The position numbers were made by a program, and so were the translations under genes. This document shows positions 54,966 through 62,549 of a stretch of DNA of 64,000 bases, piece by piece (the first letter of the stretch is position 1; each line of letters opens with the position of its first letter). Source of the stretch: CAXBCP01 sp047638395 (GTDB taxonomy: Bacteria > Pseudomonadota > Alphaproteobacteria > MPNO01 > UBA830); assembly GCA_047638395.1 (NCBI GenBank), contig JBLIMV010000026.1, positions 1-64,000 of the forward strand, in the 5' to 3' direction. The notes under the pieces were generated by a model, which saw nothing but the letters and a program-made list of their open reading frames with translations, did no database searches and was not told the origin of the DNA.

Positions 54966-56168
54966 ATGGCAGACACAGATACCGCCGCCCGCCCGCAGAC
55001 CTCCCCCAACACGCCGCCCGAAGGCGCCACGGCCGTTCTTGTCCTCGGCAATGGAGAGACCATCTGGGGCACCGGGATCGGCGCCACCGGCACCACGACC
55101 GGCGAGGTCTGCTTCAACACCTCTATTACGGGCTACCAGGAAATCCTGACCGACCCGTCCTATGCCGGCCAGATCATCACGTTTACATTTCCCCATATCG
55201 GCAATGTCGGCGCCAACCCGGAAGACATCGAGACGACGACCCCGGCGGCCCGCGGCCTGATCCTGCGCGGCGACATCACGCACCCGTCGAGCTGGCGCGC
55301 GGCCCAGCATCTCGACGCGTGGCTCAAATCGAACAACCTGATCGGCCTCGCCGGGGTTGATACGCGGCGCCTGACTCGCCTGATCCGCGATTCGGGCGCG
55401 CCGACCGGCGTGATCCATCATGCGCCCGCCAAAGACGGGCAGGTGAACTTCGACCTCCCGTCTCTCACGAGCGCGGCGTCCGCGTGGCCCGGGCTCGAGG
55501 GCATGGACCTCGCCAAAGAGGTCACCTGCCGCCAGACCTATAGCTGGGACGAAAGCCTGTGGGCGCTGCACGAAGGCTATGGCAGGCAGAACGATCCCAA
55601 GTTCCACGTCGTCGCGATGGATTTCGGCGCCAAGCGCAACATCCTCCGCGCGCTGGCCTCTGCGGGATGCAAAGTCACCGTCGTGCCCGCCACGGCGAGC
55701 GCCGAAGAGGTGCTGCGCCACAAACCCGACGGCATTTTCCTGTCCAACGGACCGGGCGACCCGGCGGCGACCGGCGAATATGCCGTGCCGGTGATCAAAC
55801 AACTGATCAAATTCGGCCTGCCGATGTTCGGCATCTGCCTTGGCCACCAGCTGCTGAGCCTCGCACTGGGCGCGCGCACCAAAAAGATGCATCTCGGCCA
55901 CCGCGGCGGCAACCACCCGGTCAAAGACCTCGCGACCGGCAAGGTGGAGATCACCAGCCAGAACCACGGCTTCGTCGTCGACCAGGACACCCTGCCCGAC
56001 GGCGTGGAGCTGACCCACACATCGCTGTTCGACGGCACGCTGGAGGGCATCCGCCTAACCGGCAAACCGGTCTTCTCGGTCCAGCACCACCCGGAAGCCA
56101 GCCCCGGCCCGCAGGACAGCCACTATCTGTTCGACCGGTTCGTGGAGATGATGGAAGCGGCGGGTTAA
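54966..56168 (+). CDS. carA: Carbamoyl-phosphate synthase small subunit
   Basis: 400 residues from ATG at 54966 (GGAAG upstream). N-terminal domain: VLGNGETIWGTGIGATGTTT and FNTSITGYQEILTDPSYAGQ. C-terminal class I glutamine amidotransferase: LSNGPGDPAATGEY, nucleophile Cys in FGICLGHQLLSLALG, and catalytic His/Glu in SVQHHPEASPGPQDS. Delivers ammonia to CarB for pyrimidine and arginine synthesis. carB is not adjacent: a HigBA module follows and carB is absent to the window's right edge. Confidence 0.97.
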   Translation: MADTDTAARPQTSPNTPPEGATAVLVLGNGETIWGTGIGATGTTTGEVCFNTSITGYQEILTDPSYAGQIITFTFPHIGNVGANPEDIETTTPAARGLILRGDITHPSSWRAAQHLDAWLKSNNLIGLAGVDTRRLTRLIRDSGAPTGVIHHAPAKDGQVNFDLPSLTSAASAWPGLEGMDLAKEVTCRQTYSWDESLWALHEGYGRQNDPKFHVVAMDFGAKRNILRALASAGCKVTVVPATASAEEVLRHKPDGIFLSNGPGDPAATGEYAVPVIKQLIKFGLPMFGICLGHQLLSLALGARTKKMHLGHRGGNHPVKDLATGKVEITSQNHGFVVDQDTLPDGVELTHTSLFDGTLEGIRLTGKPVFSVQHHPEASPGPQDSHYLFDRFVEMMEAAG

Positions 56169-56314
56169 GCCGGCGAGACAGGCAGTGCCCGACCGGATAA
56201 TGCCCGGCCGGATAATAGCTGCCCTGCGGGGAAGTGTGCAGATAAAGGCCGCCGGCATTTCAGTGCCGGTTTTTTTATCTTTAGAATTGATAGGTGATAG
56301 GTTACACTTGTCAG

Positions 56315-56593
56315 ATGATCGTGCGTTTCCGGCACAAAGGCCTCAGGCGGCTATATGAGCGGGACGACCGGCGCGGACTTCCGGCGGCCCATGCCGACAG
56401 GATTTCGCGCGTCCTCGCCCGGCTCGACGTAGCGACCGCCCCTCAACAGATGGACCTGCCCGGTTTCCGGCTGCATCCGTTAAAGGGCGACCTCGCGGGA
56501 TATTGGGCCGTGAGCGTGTCGGGCAACTGGCGGATTATATTCCGGTTCGACGGCGCCGATGCCAGCGACGTAGAACTGATCGATTATCACTAG
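56315..56593 (+). CDS. higB: HigB-family toxin (second module)
   Basis: 92 residues from ATG at 56315 (MIVRFRHKGLRRLYERDDRR). RelE-like fold: ADRISRVLARLDVATAPQQM, PGFRLHPLKGDLAGYWAVSV and NWRIIFRFDGADASDVELID, the typical HigB ending. mRNA interferase that acts on the ribosome in characterised relatives. Contrast with the module at 16.5 kb, where the equivalent Met codon is ATA. It sits 146 bases after carA. Confidence 0.93.
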   Translation: MIVRFRHKGLRRLYERDDRRGLPAAHADRISRVLARLDVATAPQQMDLPGFRLHPLKGDLAGYWAVSVSGNWRIIFRFDGADASDVELIDYH

Positions 56594-56653
56594 CGAACGC
56601 AGCATCTGGCTCATGCAGTATCTGGCTAACGCAACGTCAGGAGGACAGACAAC

Positions 56654-56944
56654 ATGACGATGAAGAACCCGCCCCATCCGGGCCTGTCGGTTCGGCAGGA
56701 TTGCCTGGAGCCACTTGACCTGAGCGTGACCGAAGCGGCGAAAACCCTTGGCGTCAGCCGCAAACAGCTCTCCGACATCGTAAACGGGCATGCGGGTATT
56801 TCGCCTGAAATGGCGATCCGCCTCGACAAGGCGTTCGGCGGCGGCGCGGAAACGTGGCACCGCCTCCAGGGCGCCTATGACCTCGCCCAGGCAATGAAAC
56901 ATGCCGACCGCATCAAGGTGAAACGCGTGGCATCGGCAGCGTGA
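56654..56944 (+). CDS. higA: HigA-family antitoxin (second module)
   Basis: 96 residues, MTMKNPPHPGLSVRQDCLEP, helix-turn-helix LSVTEAAKTLGVSRKQLSDI and NGHAGISPEMAIRLDKAFGG. AGGAGG precedes the ATG. The N-terminal PPHPG-x-x-x-R signature and 60-base distance from higB identify a higBA operon. Its stop overlaps the GTG of the next frame. Confidence 0.94.
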   Translation: MTMKNPPHPGLSVRQDCLEPLDLSVTEAAKTLGVSRKQLSDIVNGHAGISPEMAIRLDKAFGGGAETWHRLQGAYDLAQAMKHADRIKVKRVASAA

Positions 56945-57669
56945 AACAACACGGGGCAACAGAAGGCGGGACGACAGAGGGCGGGACGACGGAGCGCGCG
57001 GTGCCACACGGCTCTGCAGGACAGGCACGATCTGCAACACCCTTCAGGCGCGCACCTTCTATACGCGTGACCGCACTGCTGGGCGGCCTGCTCGCCGCGT
57101 TCACGCTCACGGGGTGTGCCGGACCGGAGACGCCGACCGGCACCAAAGCTGACAGACAGACCAGCACCGTTACACGCCCGGACGATCCCGACTCCACACG
57201 GCAACGTTCGGATCGCGCCGGTCACGCCCACGCCAGACACGCGCGAACCACACGGCTCCCCGCCCCCCGTATCGTGCACGCCCGCGGGCGGTTGCAATGC
57301 GTTCCTTTCGCCCGCCGCCACGTGAACATTTCGCTCCGCGGCCATGCCTGGACCTGGTGGCGCGCCGCGAAGGGCCGCTACGAACGCGGCCGCCGGCCAC
57401 AGGTTGGATCGGTGCTGGTGCTGAAGCGGCGCGGCAGAAGCCTGGGCCATATCGCCGTGGTGACGCGGATCGTGGGGCCGCGCGAGATTATCGCCGATCA
57501 CGCCAACTGGCTGAACCGCGGCCGCATCCATCTCGGCACCCCGGTGCGCGACGTCTCGAAGAACAACGACTGGTCCGCCGTGCGGATCTGGTACACGCCG
57601 GGCAACACTTTGGGGCGGTCAACCTATCCGGCCTATGGCTTTATTTACCCGCGGGCGACGGATAGCTGA
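56941..57669 (+). CDS. CHAP-domain lipoprotein, probable peptidoglycan amidase
   Basis: The frame gives up to 242 residues from GTG at 56941; the functional start is more likely GTG at 57067, directly before the signal VTALLGGLLAAFTLTGC, whose Cys is a lipobox residue. The CHAP domain has catalytic Cys in RGRLQCVPFARRHVNI, His in GHIAVVTRIVGPREIIADH, and Asn-Trp in ANWLNRG. It probably cleaves or remodels cell-wall peptide. An Arg/His-rich linker precedes the domain. The overlap with higA is probably accidental. Confidence 0.82.
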   Translation: MKQHGATEGGTTEGGTTERAVPHGSAGQARSATPFRRAPSIRVTALLGGLLAAFTLTGCAGPETPTGTKADRQTSTVTRPDDPDSTRQRSDRAGHAHARHARTTRLPAPRIVHARGRLQCVPFARRHVNISLRGHAWTWWRAAKGRYERGRRPQVGSVLVLKRRGRSLGHIAVVTRIVGPREIIADHANWLNRGRIHLGTPVRDVSKNNDWSAVRIWYTPGNTLGRSTYPAYGFIYPRATDS

Positions 57670-57731
57670 GGTGGGATGGCGCCACGTGTTGGAATGACCA
57701 CAAAAGACGACGCACCGTTTATGAAGCCGTA

Positions 57732-58040
57732 GTGACCAATATCGATACATTTTTCACGTCGTCAACCAGTACGAGGGGCTACTCCCAACACCTCTGCGCC
57801 AATAGATCAGCATGGTTAGTAGGGTCGGATGATGTAACTAGAATCAGGAATCGCCTGTCCGAGACAATCAAGAATTCGGAACTGGAAGATTCAAGAACTA
57901 CCGCCATTAGTGGCTTCATTCTCGCGATGCCAAAAAATCTGCGTAAACGGCAACATATGCCAGCTGGAACAACTCTCTTAGGATTGAGTGACTTCCCATT
58001 TGAAGAACCAGAAAAACGAAAACCAGCGCAGTTTAATTGA
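57732..58040 (+). CDS. AT-rich hypothetical protein
   Basis: 102 residues from a GTG. MTNIDTFFTSSTSTRGYSQH ... FPFEEPEKRKPAQFN. No family recognised. Base composition is far more AT-rich than the chromosome, as for the next frame, so both are probably remnants of a foreign gene or genes. Confidence 0.4.
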   Translation: MTNIDTFFTSSTSTRGYSQHLCANRSAWLVGSDDVTRIRNRLSETIKNSELEDSRTTAISGFILAMPKNLRKRQHMPAGTTLLGLSDFPFEEPEKRKPAQFN

Positions 58041-58161
58041 GAAAATTCGTGGGTGTACTTCTAATTAATGGTTGTCTAACAACCCTACATACCCGTCAGG
58101 ATTTAGCGGATGAATTACCACGAAGATTCGTGATCTAATAGCAACGCATAATTCTATATAG

Positions 58162-58887
58162 ACGTCTCCTATAACTGGCGCGCGCCGGAGAGGCCTACAA
58201 CTACTCCGAAGAAGTCTTACAGACCCTACAGACAATAGCGTTGCACAAGTTAGATGGGCAGACGAACAACTGGGTATCGAGTTCGACACGAACTTTCTAT
58301 TGGTGCAAGGCACCTACGAAGCCCGGGCAGAAAATGCGCATTTCCAAGGTGCTGACCCAGATCAAGTGATAAAAAATTGTATTCACTGGCTGAGCGACGA
58401 ACCATTCTCGACGAGACCTGCTTTGTTAGGATCTTATACAGCTGCAGGCCACCTAGCCGACTACGATTTAGCGCTTAAGTTTGTAGATATTGCCCTCATT
58501 TCAAACCCTCAAGCTGTCGAGCTAAAGAACAACAAGATTGTTGCTCTGGCGAGATTAGCAAAGGTCAAAGAAGCTCGGTTGATGCTCAATTCGATCAGCG
58601 AAAAAGAGCGTAGAAACAACCCTGTTCTGCGCGCAACAGAAGGCCTCGTAAATTTTCGTGAGGGAAACGATGAAATAGGCAGGAACCTCTATCGAACTAC
58701 AATCAATGAAGCGACCGGCGCAGGAAATAAAGCACTGGCAATTCGTGCCGAAGCTCATCTACTTGAAGAGGAGATAGAAGCTGGAAACCTCTCTCAGCTC
58801 GAAAACATGCCGAATATTAAAAATGCCTTCGAGAGCACGAAAGACGCCCAGTTAATTCGTCTGTGGAATGAAATTGAAAAAACCTGA
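58162..58887 (+). CDS. TPR-like protein lacking its N-terminus
   Basis: The frame is open from 58162, after a TAG. LQLLRRSLTDPTDNSVAQVR, YDLALKFVDIALISNPQAVE, KNNKIVALARLAKVKEARLM and RATEGLVNFREGNDEIGRNL are TPR-like helical repeats up to residue 240. Upstream residues before any start codon still look coding, so the N-terminus seems lost by a frameshift or deletion; GTG at 58300 would give 195 residues. AT-rich, foreign. Function unknown. Confidence 0.5.
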   Translation, partial: TSPITGARRRGLQLLRRSLTDPTDNSVAQVRWADEQLGIEFDTNFLLVQGTYEARAENAHFQGADPDQVIKNCIHWLSDEPFSTRPALLGSYTAAGHLADYDLALKFVDIALISNPQAVELKNNKIVALARLAKVKEARLMLNSISEKERRNNPVLRATEGLVNFREGNDEIGRNLYRTTINEATGAGNKALAIRAEAHLLEEEIEAGNLSQLENMPNIKNAFESTKDAQLIRLWNEIEKT

Positions 58888-58958
58888 CTGCTGCTTTGAA
58901 GTAACAAACGAAAATCATCACCCCCCCACACATACCCCAACAAGCAGGGGCTCCGCCC

Positions 58959-61700
58959 CTACTTCTTCCGCATCTGAAACACCGTCCTGCCGTCCTCGCT
59001 CACCCAGATCGCGCGGGTGTTTGAGACAAAGCGGAATTTGCCGCCGGCGTTGCTGGTGTATTCGTTGTCACCGCTCTTCTCATACACCCGCTCCAGGTTC
59101 GTGCCTTTGCGCTTCACCCATATGGTGGTCGCATCGGTGCGGGTGATGATTTCGGTCACCTGGCGCCGCGGCACCTGCAGAATCCAGTCGCCGGTGAACT
59201 GCGTGTGGCTGATCTCAGCGGGCGGGGCGGTGACGATGTCGTCCGCCGCACCCCGGGTCAGGTCGTAGCCGACGCCGCCTTTGGGCTGATATTTGACCTT
59301 CCGGTAATTGTCCCGGAACGTGATGGTGACATCTCCGCCGGGACCACCCGTATACGTGCGGGTGCGGCCGCGCTTGCGGGTATAGCGTGTCCGCTCACCG
59401 TTATTGAGCCGCGCGTGAAAGCCCTTGTTCTTCACATTGTCGACCACCAGGCTGGCAATATTCCCCGCCCCCCGGTTCAGTGAATACACACCGGCCAGCG
59501 TCGGCTCCTGCGCGAGGGTCAGCTTGCTCCACGAACCGGACGTACCGCGGCGGTACTGCAGCTCGGTGAAGTTGTGCCGATAGCGGATCTCGGGGCCATT
59601 GTCGCCGACCCGGTATTTGCGGCCCGCATTAGTCACCCGGTCATAGGTCTTCGGCGTGGCGCCGTTGATGCTGGCGGTGATCCGCGTTTTCGTCTGGCCG
59701 TCGACATAGATTGTGCCGTTGCGGCTGCCGACCCTGCCGGCCCAGGTGCCTTCTGTGCATTTCATGTCGTTCGTGCAGATCTGTTCCGTGGTCGCCCTGA
59801 TATACGCGCCACCCGCATCCCAGCCCGCCGCCTTGGACAGCGTGATCGTATAGCCGAGGAACCGGCCGACATCGTTGTCCTTCATCCAGCCTTCGCCGTC
59901 CTCGTCGCGGCGCTGAAACCAGATGCCGACGGTCACTTCGGGGGCGAATTCGCCGAGCGCATCCTTGAGCTTTTTGACATCGCCGGACATCACCGCCTGC
60001 ACTTCCTTGCTCATGCCGGTCATGTTCTGCACGGCCTCGATCACGTCGATGACGTAGCCGTGGGATTTGCCGCGCAAATCGGAGACGTCATCCTTCCAGA
60101 AGCTGAGGGTGAAGCCGCCGCCCGCACCGCCGCCGAGGCGGAAGTTGACGCTTTTGCTGAAGTACCACTTGGCGTCTTTCGTATCGTCGCGGTTGCCGGT
60201 GCAGTTAAAGGCCATCCCGGCCTCGCCCTCGAAGTTCAGCAGGAAGCCTGCCTCGACACCAACGCCGATGGCCCAGGTGTTCGTGCCCACCGGGCAGCTG
60301 ATTTTCGGACGATCGCCGACGACGTTGTCGCTGCGGGGCGGGCCGTCTCCCTCCGCCGCCGCGCTGGCGCCCGAGCGGATATTGCTCCGCATGGCAGTGT
60401 CCTGGCTCATCGATGAGCCCTTGGTCAGCATCGGCACAATAACGGCGGAATCCTTCGACAACTGGGCCATGGCGGCCTTGCGCATCACGCCTTCCTTGGT
60501 GAGCACGCACATGCCGTTCAGCTTGCGCTTCAGGTACGGCTTGCAGGGCTTGCCCTTGTCGGTGATGCGGCAGGCCTTCTGATTCTCGCTGCCGCAGCCG
60601 ACGCACCGGCCGTTGCGCGAGGTCGTCCATTCGGCGCATTGACGCCCGGCCTTGAATACCCGGCACGACGGCTCACCCGCACCGCCACAGGGCTTGCAGG
60701 TGTTGTTGCCATCCGGCTTGTAGTTGCCGCGGCAGGGATAGCCCGTGGCGAGCTTGGGGCAGGCCGTCTGGTTGGGGCCGCCGCAACGCTGGCAGGTCCG
60801 GCCGATCTTTTTGGTATCCGGCGCGCAGCGCTTGCCGGCCTTTGTCACCGGGCAGGGTTTTTGGCCGTGCAGGCCGCAGGAGGTGCATTTGCGTTCGCTA
60901 TTCGGGGTGAGCCAGGCGTCGCAGCGCAGGCCGCCGGTCACCTTGAGGCAGGCGGGCTGGTTCCGGCCGCCGCAGGTGAAGCAGCTACCGCCGAGTTTCA
61001 TCGTGCCCGGATCGCACTGTTTGCCTTCCTTGAACGCGCGGCAGGCTTTCTGGCCGTTGCCGCCGCAGGGGGCGCAGATGTTGCGGCTGTTGGGTTCCAG
61101 CTTGCCTTTGCAGGGGAAGCCCTTGGCGAGCTTCGGGCAGGCTTCCTGGCCGCGGTTGCCGCAAGCTCTGCAGATGCCCTTGGATTTGGTCGTGCCGATA
61201 TTGCACGCACCGCCGGCCTTGCCGGCCCGGCAGGATTTCTGGTTGGTGCCGCCACAGGGCTTGCAGAAGCCGCGACTGTCAGGAGCGTAGCGGCCGGCGC
61301 AGGGATAGCCTTTCTTCGATTTCTTACAGGCTATTTCGTTGCGGCCGCCACAGCTCGCATAGCATGTGCCTGAGATCTTCATCAGGCCTTTGTTGCATTG
61401 CGGGCCTTTTTTCGATTTCGGGCAGTATTCCTGGCGGGCACCGCCGCAGGGCCGGCACAAACCGCGGAGCTTGCCGAGCCCGGAATCGCAGACCGGGCCC
61501 TTGTAGCGGACGGGACAGGGCGGCTGGCCTCTGGCGCTGCATTCATGTTTGCTGATCGCGGCTTCGGCCGCGGTGGGGTCGACCGCGATGTCGATTGCGG
61601 TCACCGCGGTCGCCGCAAAGGCGAGCAGGATGCAGACGAAAACCGCCCGGATCATCGATGCGCAATAATGTGTCATTTTATTTTTGCCGTTGGTGTTCAT
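58959..61700 (-). CDS. Large secreted protein with eleven four-Cys repeats
   Basis: 913 residues. Signal peptide ASMIRAVFVCILLAFAATAV. Residues about 54-405 hold 11 consecutive units of 31-33 residues, each with four Cys in the pattern xxCGGxxQxxC, xxxxKGxxC and a closing C. Units alternate between two types (GTTKSKGIC-like and GKLEPNSRNIC-like), implying a doubled 63-residue ancestor. Residues about 480-640 form a separate domain (NTWAIGVGVEAGFLLNFEGE, FRLGGGAGGGFTLSFWKDDV). The last 260 residues are three beta-rich, lipocalin-like or META-like modules (QFTGDWILQVPRR, DGRTVFQMRKK). Family not recognised. GGCTTGAG precedes the ATG. Confidence 0.8.
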   Translation of the reverse strand: MNTNGKNKMTHYCASMIRAVFVCILLAFAATAVTAIDIAVDPTAAEAAISKHECSARGQPPCPVRYKGPVCDSGLGKLRGLCRPCGGARQEYCPKSKKGPQCNKGLMKISGTCYASCGGRNEIACKKSKKGYPCAGRYAPDSRGFCKPCGGTNQKSCRAGKAGGACNIGTTKSKGICRACGNRGQEACPKLAKGFPCKGKLEPNSRNICAPCGGNGQKACRAFKEGKQCDPGTMKLGGSCFTCGGRNQPACLKVTGGLRCDAWLTPNSERKCTSCGLHGQKPCPVTKAGKRCAPDTKKIGRTCQRCGGPNQTACPKLATGYPCRGNYKPDGNNTCKPCGGAGEPSCRVFKAGRQCAEWTTSRNGRCVGCGSENQKACRITDKGKPCKPYLKRKLNGMCVLTKEGVMRKAAMAQLSKDSAVIVPMLTKGSSMSQDTAMRSNIRSGASAAAEGDGPPRSDNVVGDRPKISCPVGTNTWAIGVGVEAGFLLNFEGEAGMAFNCTGNRDDTKDAKWYFSKSVNFRLGGGAGGGFTLSFWKDDVSDLRGKSHGYVIDVIEAVQNMTGMSKEVQAVMSGDVKKLKDALGEFAPEVTVGIWFQRRDEDGEGWMKDNDVGRFLGYTITLSKAAGWDAGGAYIRATTEQICTNDMKCTEGTWAGRVGSRNGTIYVDGQTKTRITASINGATPKTYDRVTNAGRKYRVGDNGPEIRYRHNFTELQYRRGTSGSWSKLTLAQEPTLAGVYSLNRGAGNIASLVVDNVKNKGFHARLNNGERTRYTRKRGRTRTYTGGPGGDVTITFRDNYRKVKYQPKGGVGYDLTRGAADDIVTAPPAEISHTQFTGDWILQVPRRQVTEIITRTDATTIWVKRKGTNLERVYEKSGDNEYTSNAGGKFRFVSNTRAIWVSEDGRTVFQMRKK

Positions 61701-61817
61701 CTCAAGCCTGCCCCTGTGGTCGCCTAAATCGGGTTATTCGATACCCGTAATTTCTCAAATCCCGGCGCCGTCTTCTATGGGTAGGATTACCCAATCGGCG
61801 CCGATTGTTCTTCCGCC

Positions 61818-62495
61818 CTAACTTTCAGCCGTCTCTTCCAGCAATCCGTCTTCGAGCGCGCGGGCCATCAGCTCGGCCACCGAATGGACGCCGAGCTTCG
61901 CCATCAGACTGGCGCGATGTTTTTCCGCCGTGCGCGGGGAGATGCCCTGGGCCCCGGCGATTTCCTTCGTGGTGCGGCCGCGCAGGACCATCTGCAGGGT
62001 CTGCTGTTCGCGCGGCGTCAGATCGGTTTGCGGTGGCGCATCCTCGATCAATGCCAGGCAGTCGGGCGCGATGAACCTGCCGCCGCGCAGGATCAGCGGC
62101 AGCTTTTCATACAGGAGCGCGTTCGAGCCGCCCTTGGCGAACATGCCGTCGACACCGGCCTCGATCAGCTGTGCCAACACGCCGGGGGCGGTGACGGATG
62201 AAAACACGACGACCTTGGTCTCCGGGCTCCAGCGGCGGATTTCATTAAAAATTTCGGCCCCGCCCGACAGCGGCATGGTGAGGTCGAGGAGGAGAAGATC
62301 GGGGCGGTGCTGCTTGGCGGCGGCGAGGGTCTCGAACCCGTCGGCGGCTTCGGCGACGACCGTTATGGGCGGATCGTCAACCACGCCGGGCGTCTCCAGC
62401 GCGGCACGCAGACCGCTCCGCACGATCTCATGATCGTCCGCGATAATGGCCGTAAAACGCGACCTACCTACTTTTACAAACTGCGCCTGCCCCAT
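61818..62495 (-). CDS. NarL/LuxR-type response regulator
   Basis: 225 residues. Receiver with Asp20/Asp21 (AIIADDHEIVRSGLRAAL) and phospho-acceptor Asp71 (LLLLDLTMPLSGGAEIF); output domain LTPREQQTLQMVLRGRTTKE and GISPRTAEKHRASLMAKLGV. It lies downstream of the histidine kinase gene on the same strand, 54 bases apart, and is its likely partner. Confidence 0.94.
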   Translation of the reverse strand: MGQAQFVKVGRSRFTAIIADDHEIVRSGLRAALETPGVVDDPPITVVAEAADGFETLAAAKQHRPDLLLLDLTMPLSGGAEIFNEIRRWSPETKVVVFSSVTAPGVLAQLIEAGVDGMFAKGGSNALLYEKLPLILRGGRFIAPDCLALIEDAPPQTDLTPREQQTLQMVLRGRTTKEIAGAQGISPRTAEKHRASLMAKLGVHSVAELMARALEDGLLEETAES

Positions 62496-62549
62496 GACGC
62501 AAAAGCTATAGGATTGCAGAACCTTTGCAAACAGCGCGGGGGCACGGTT

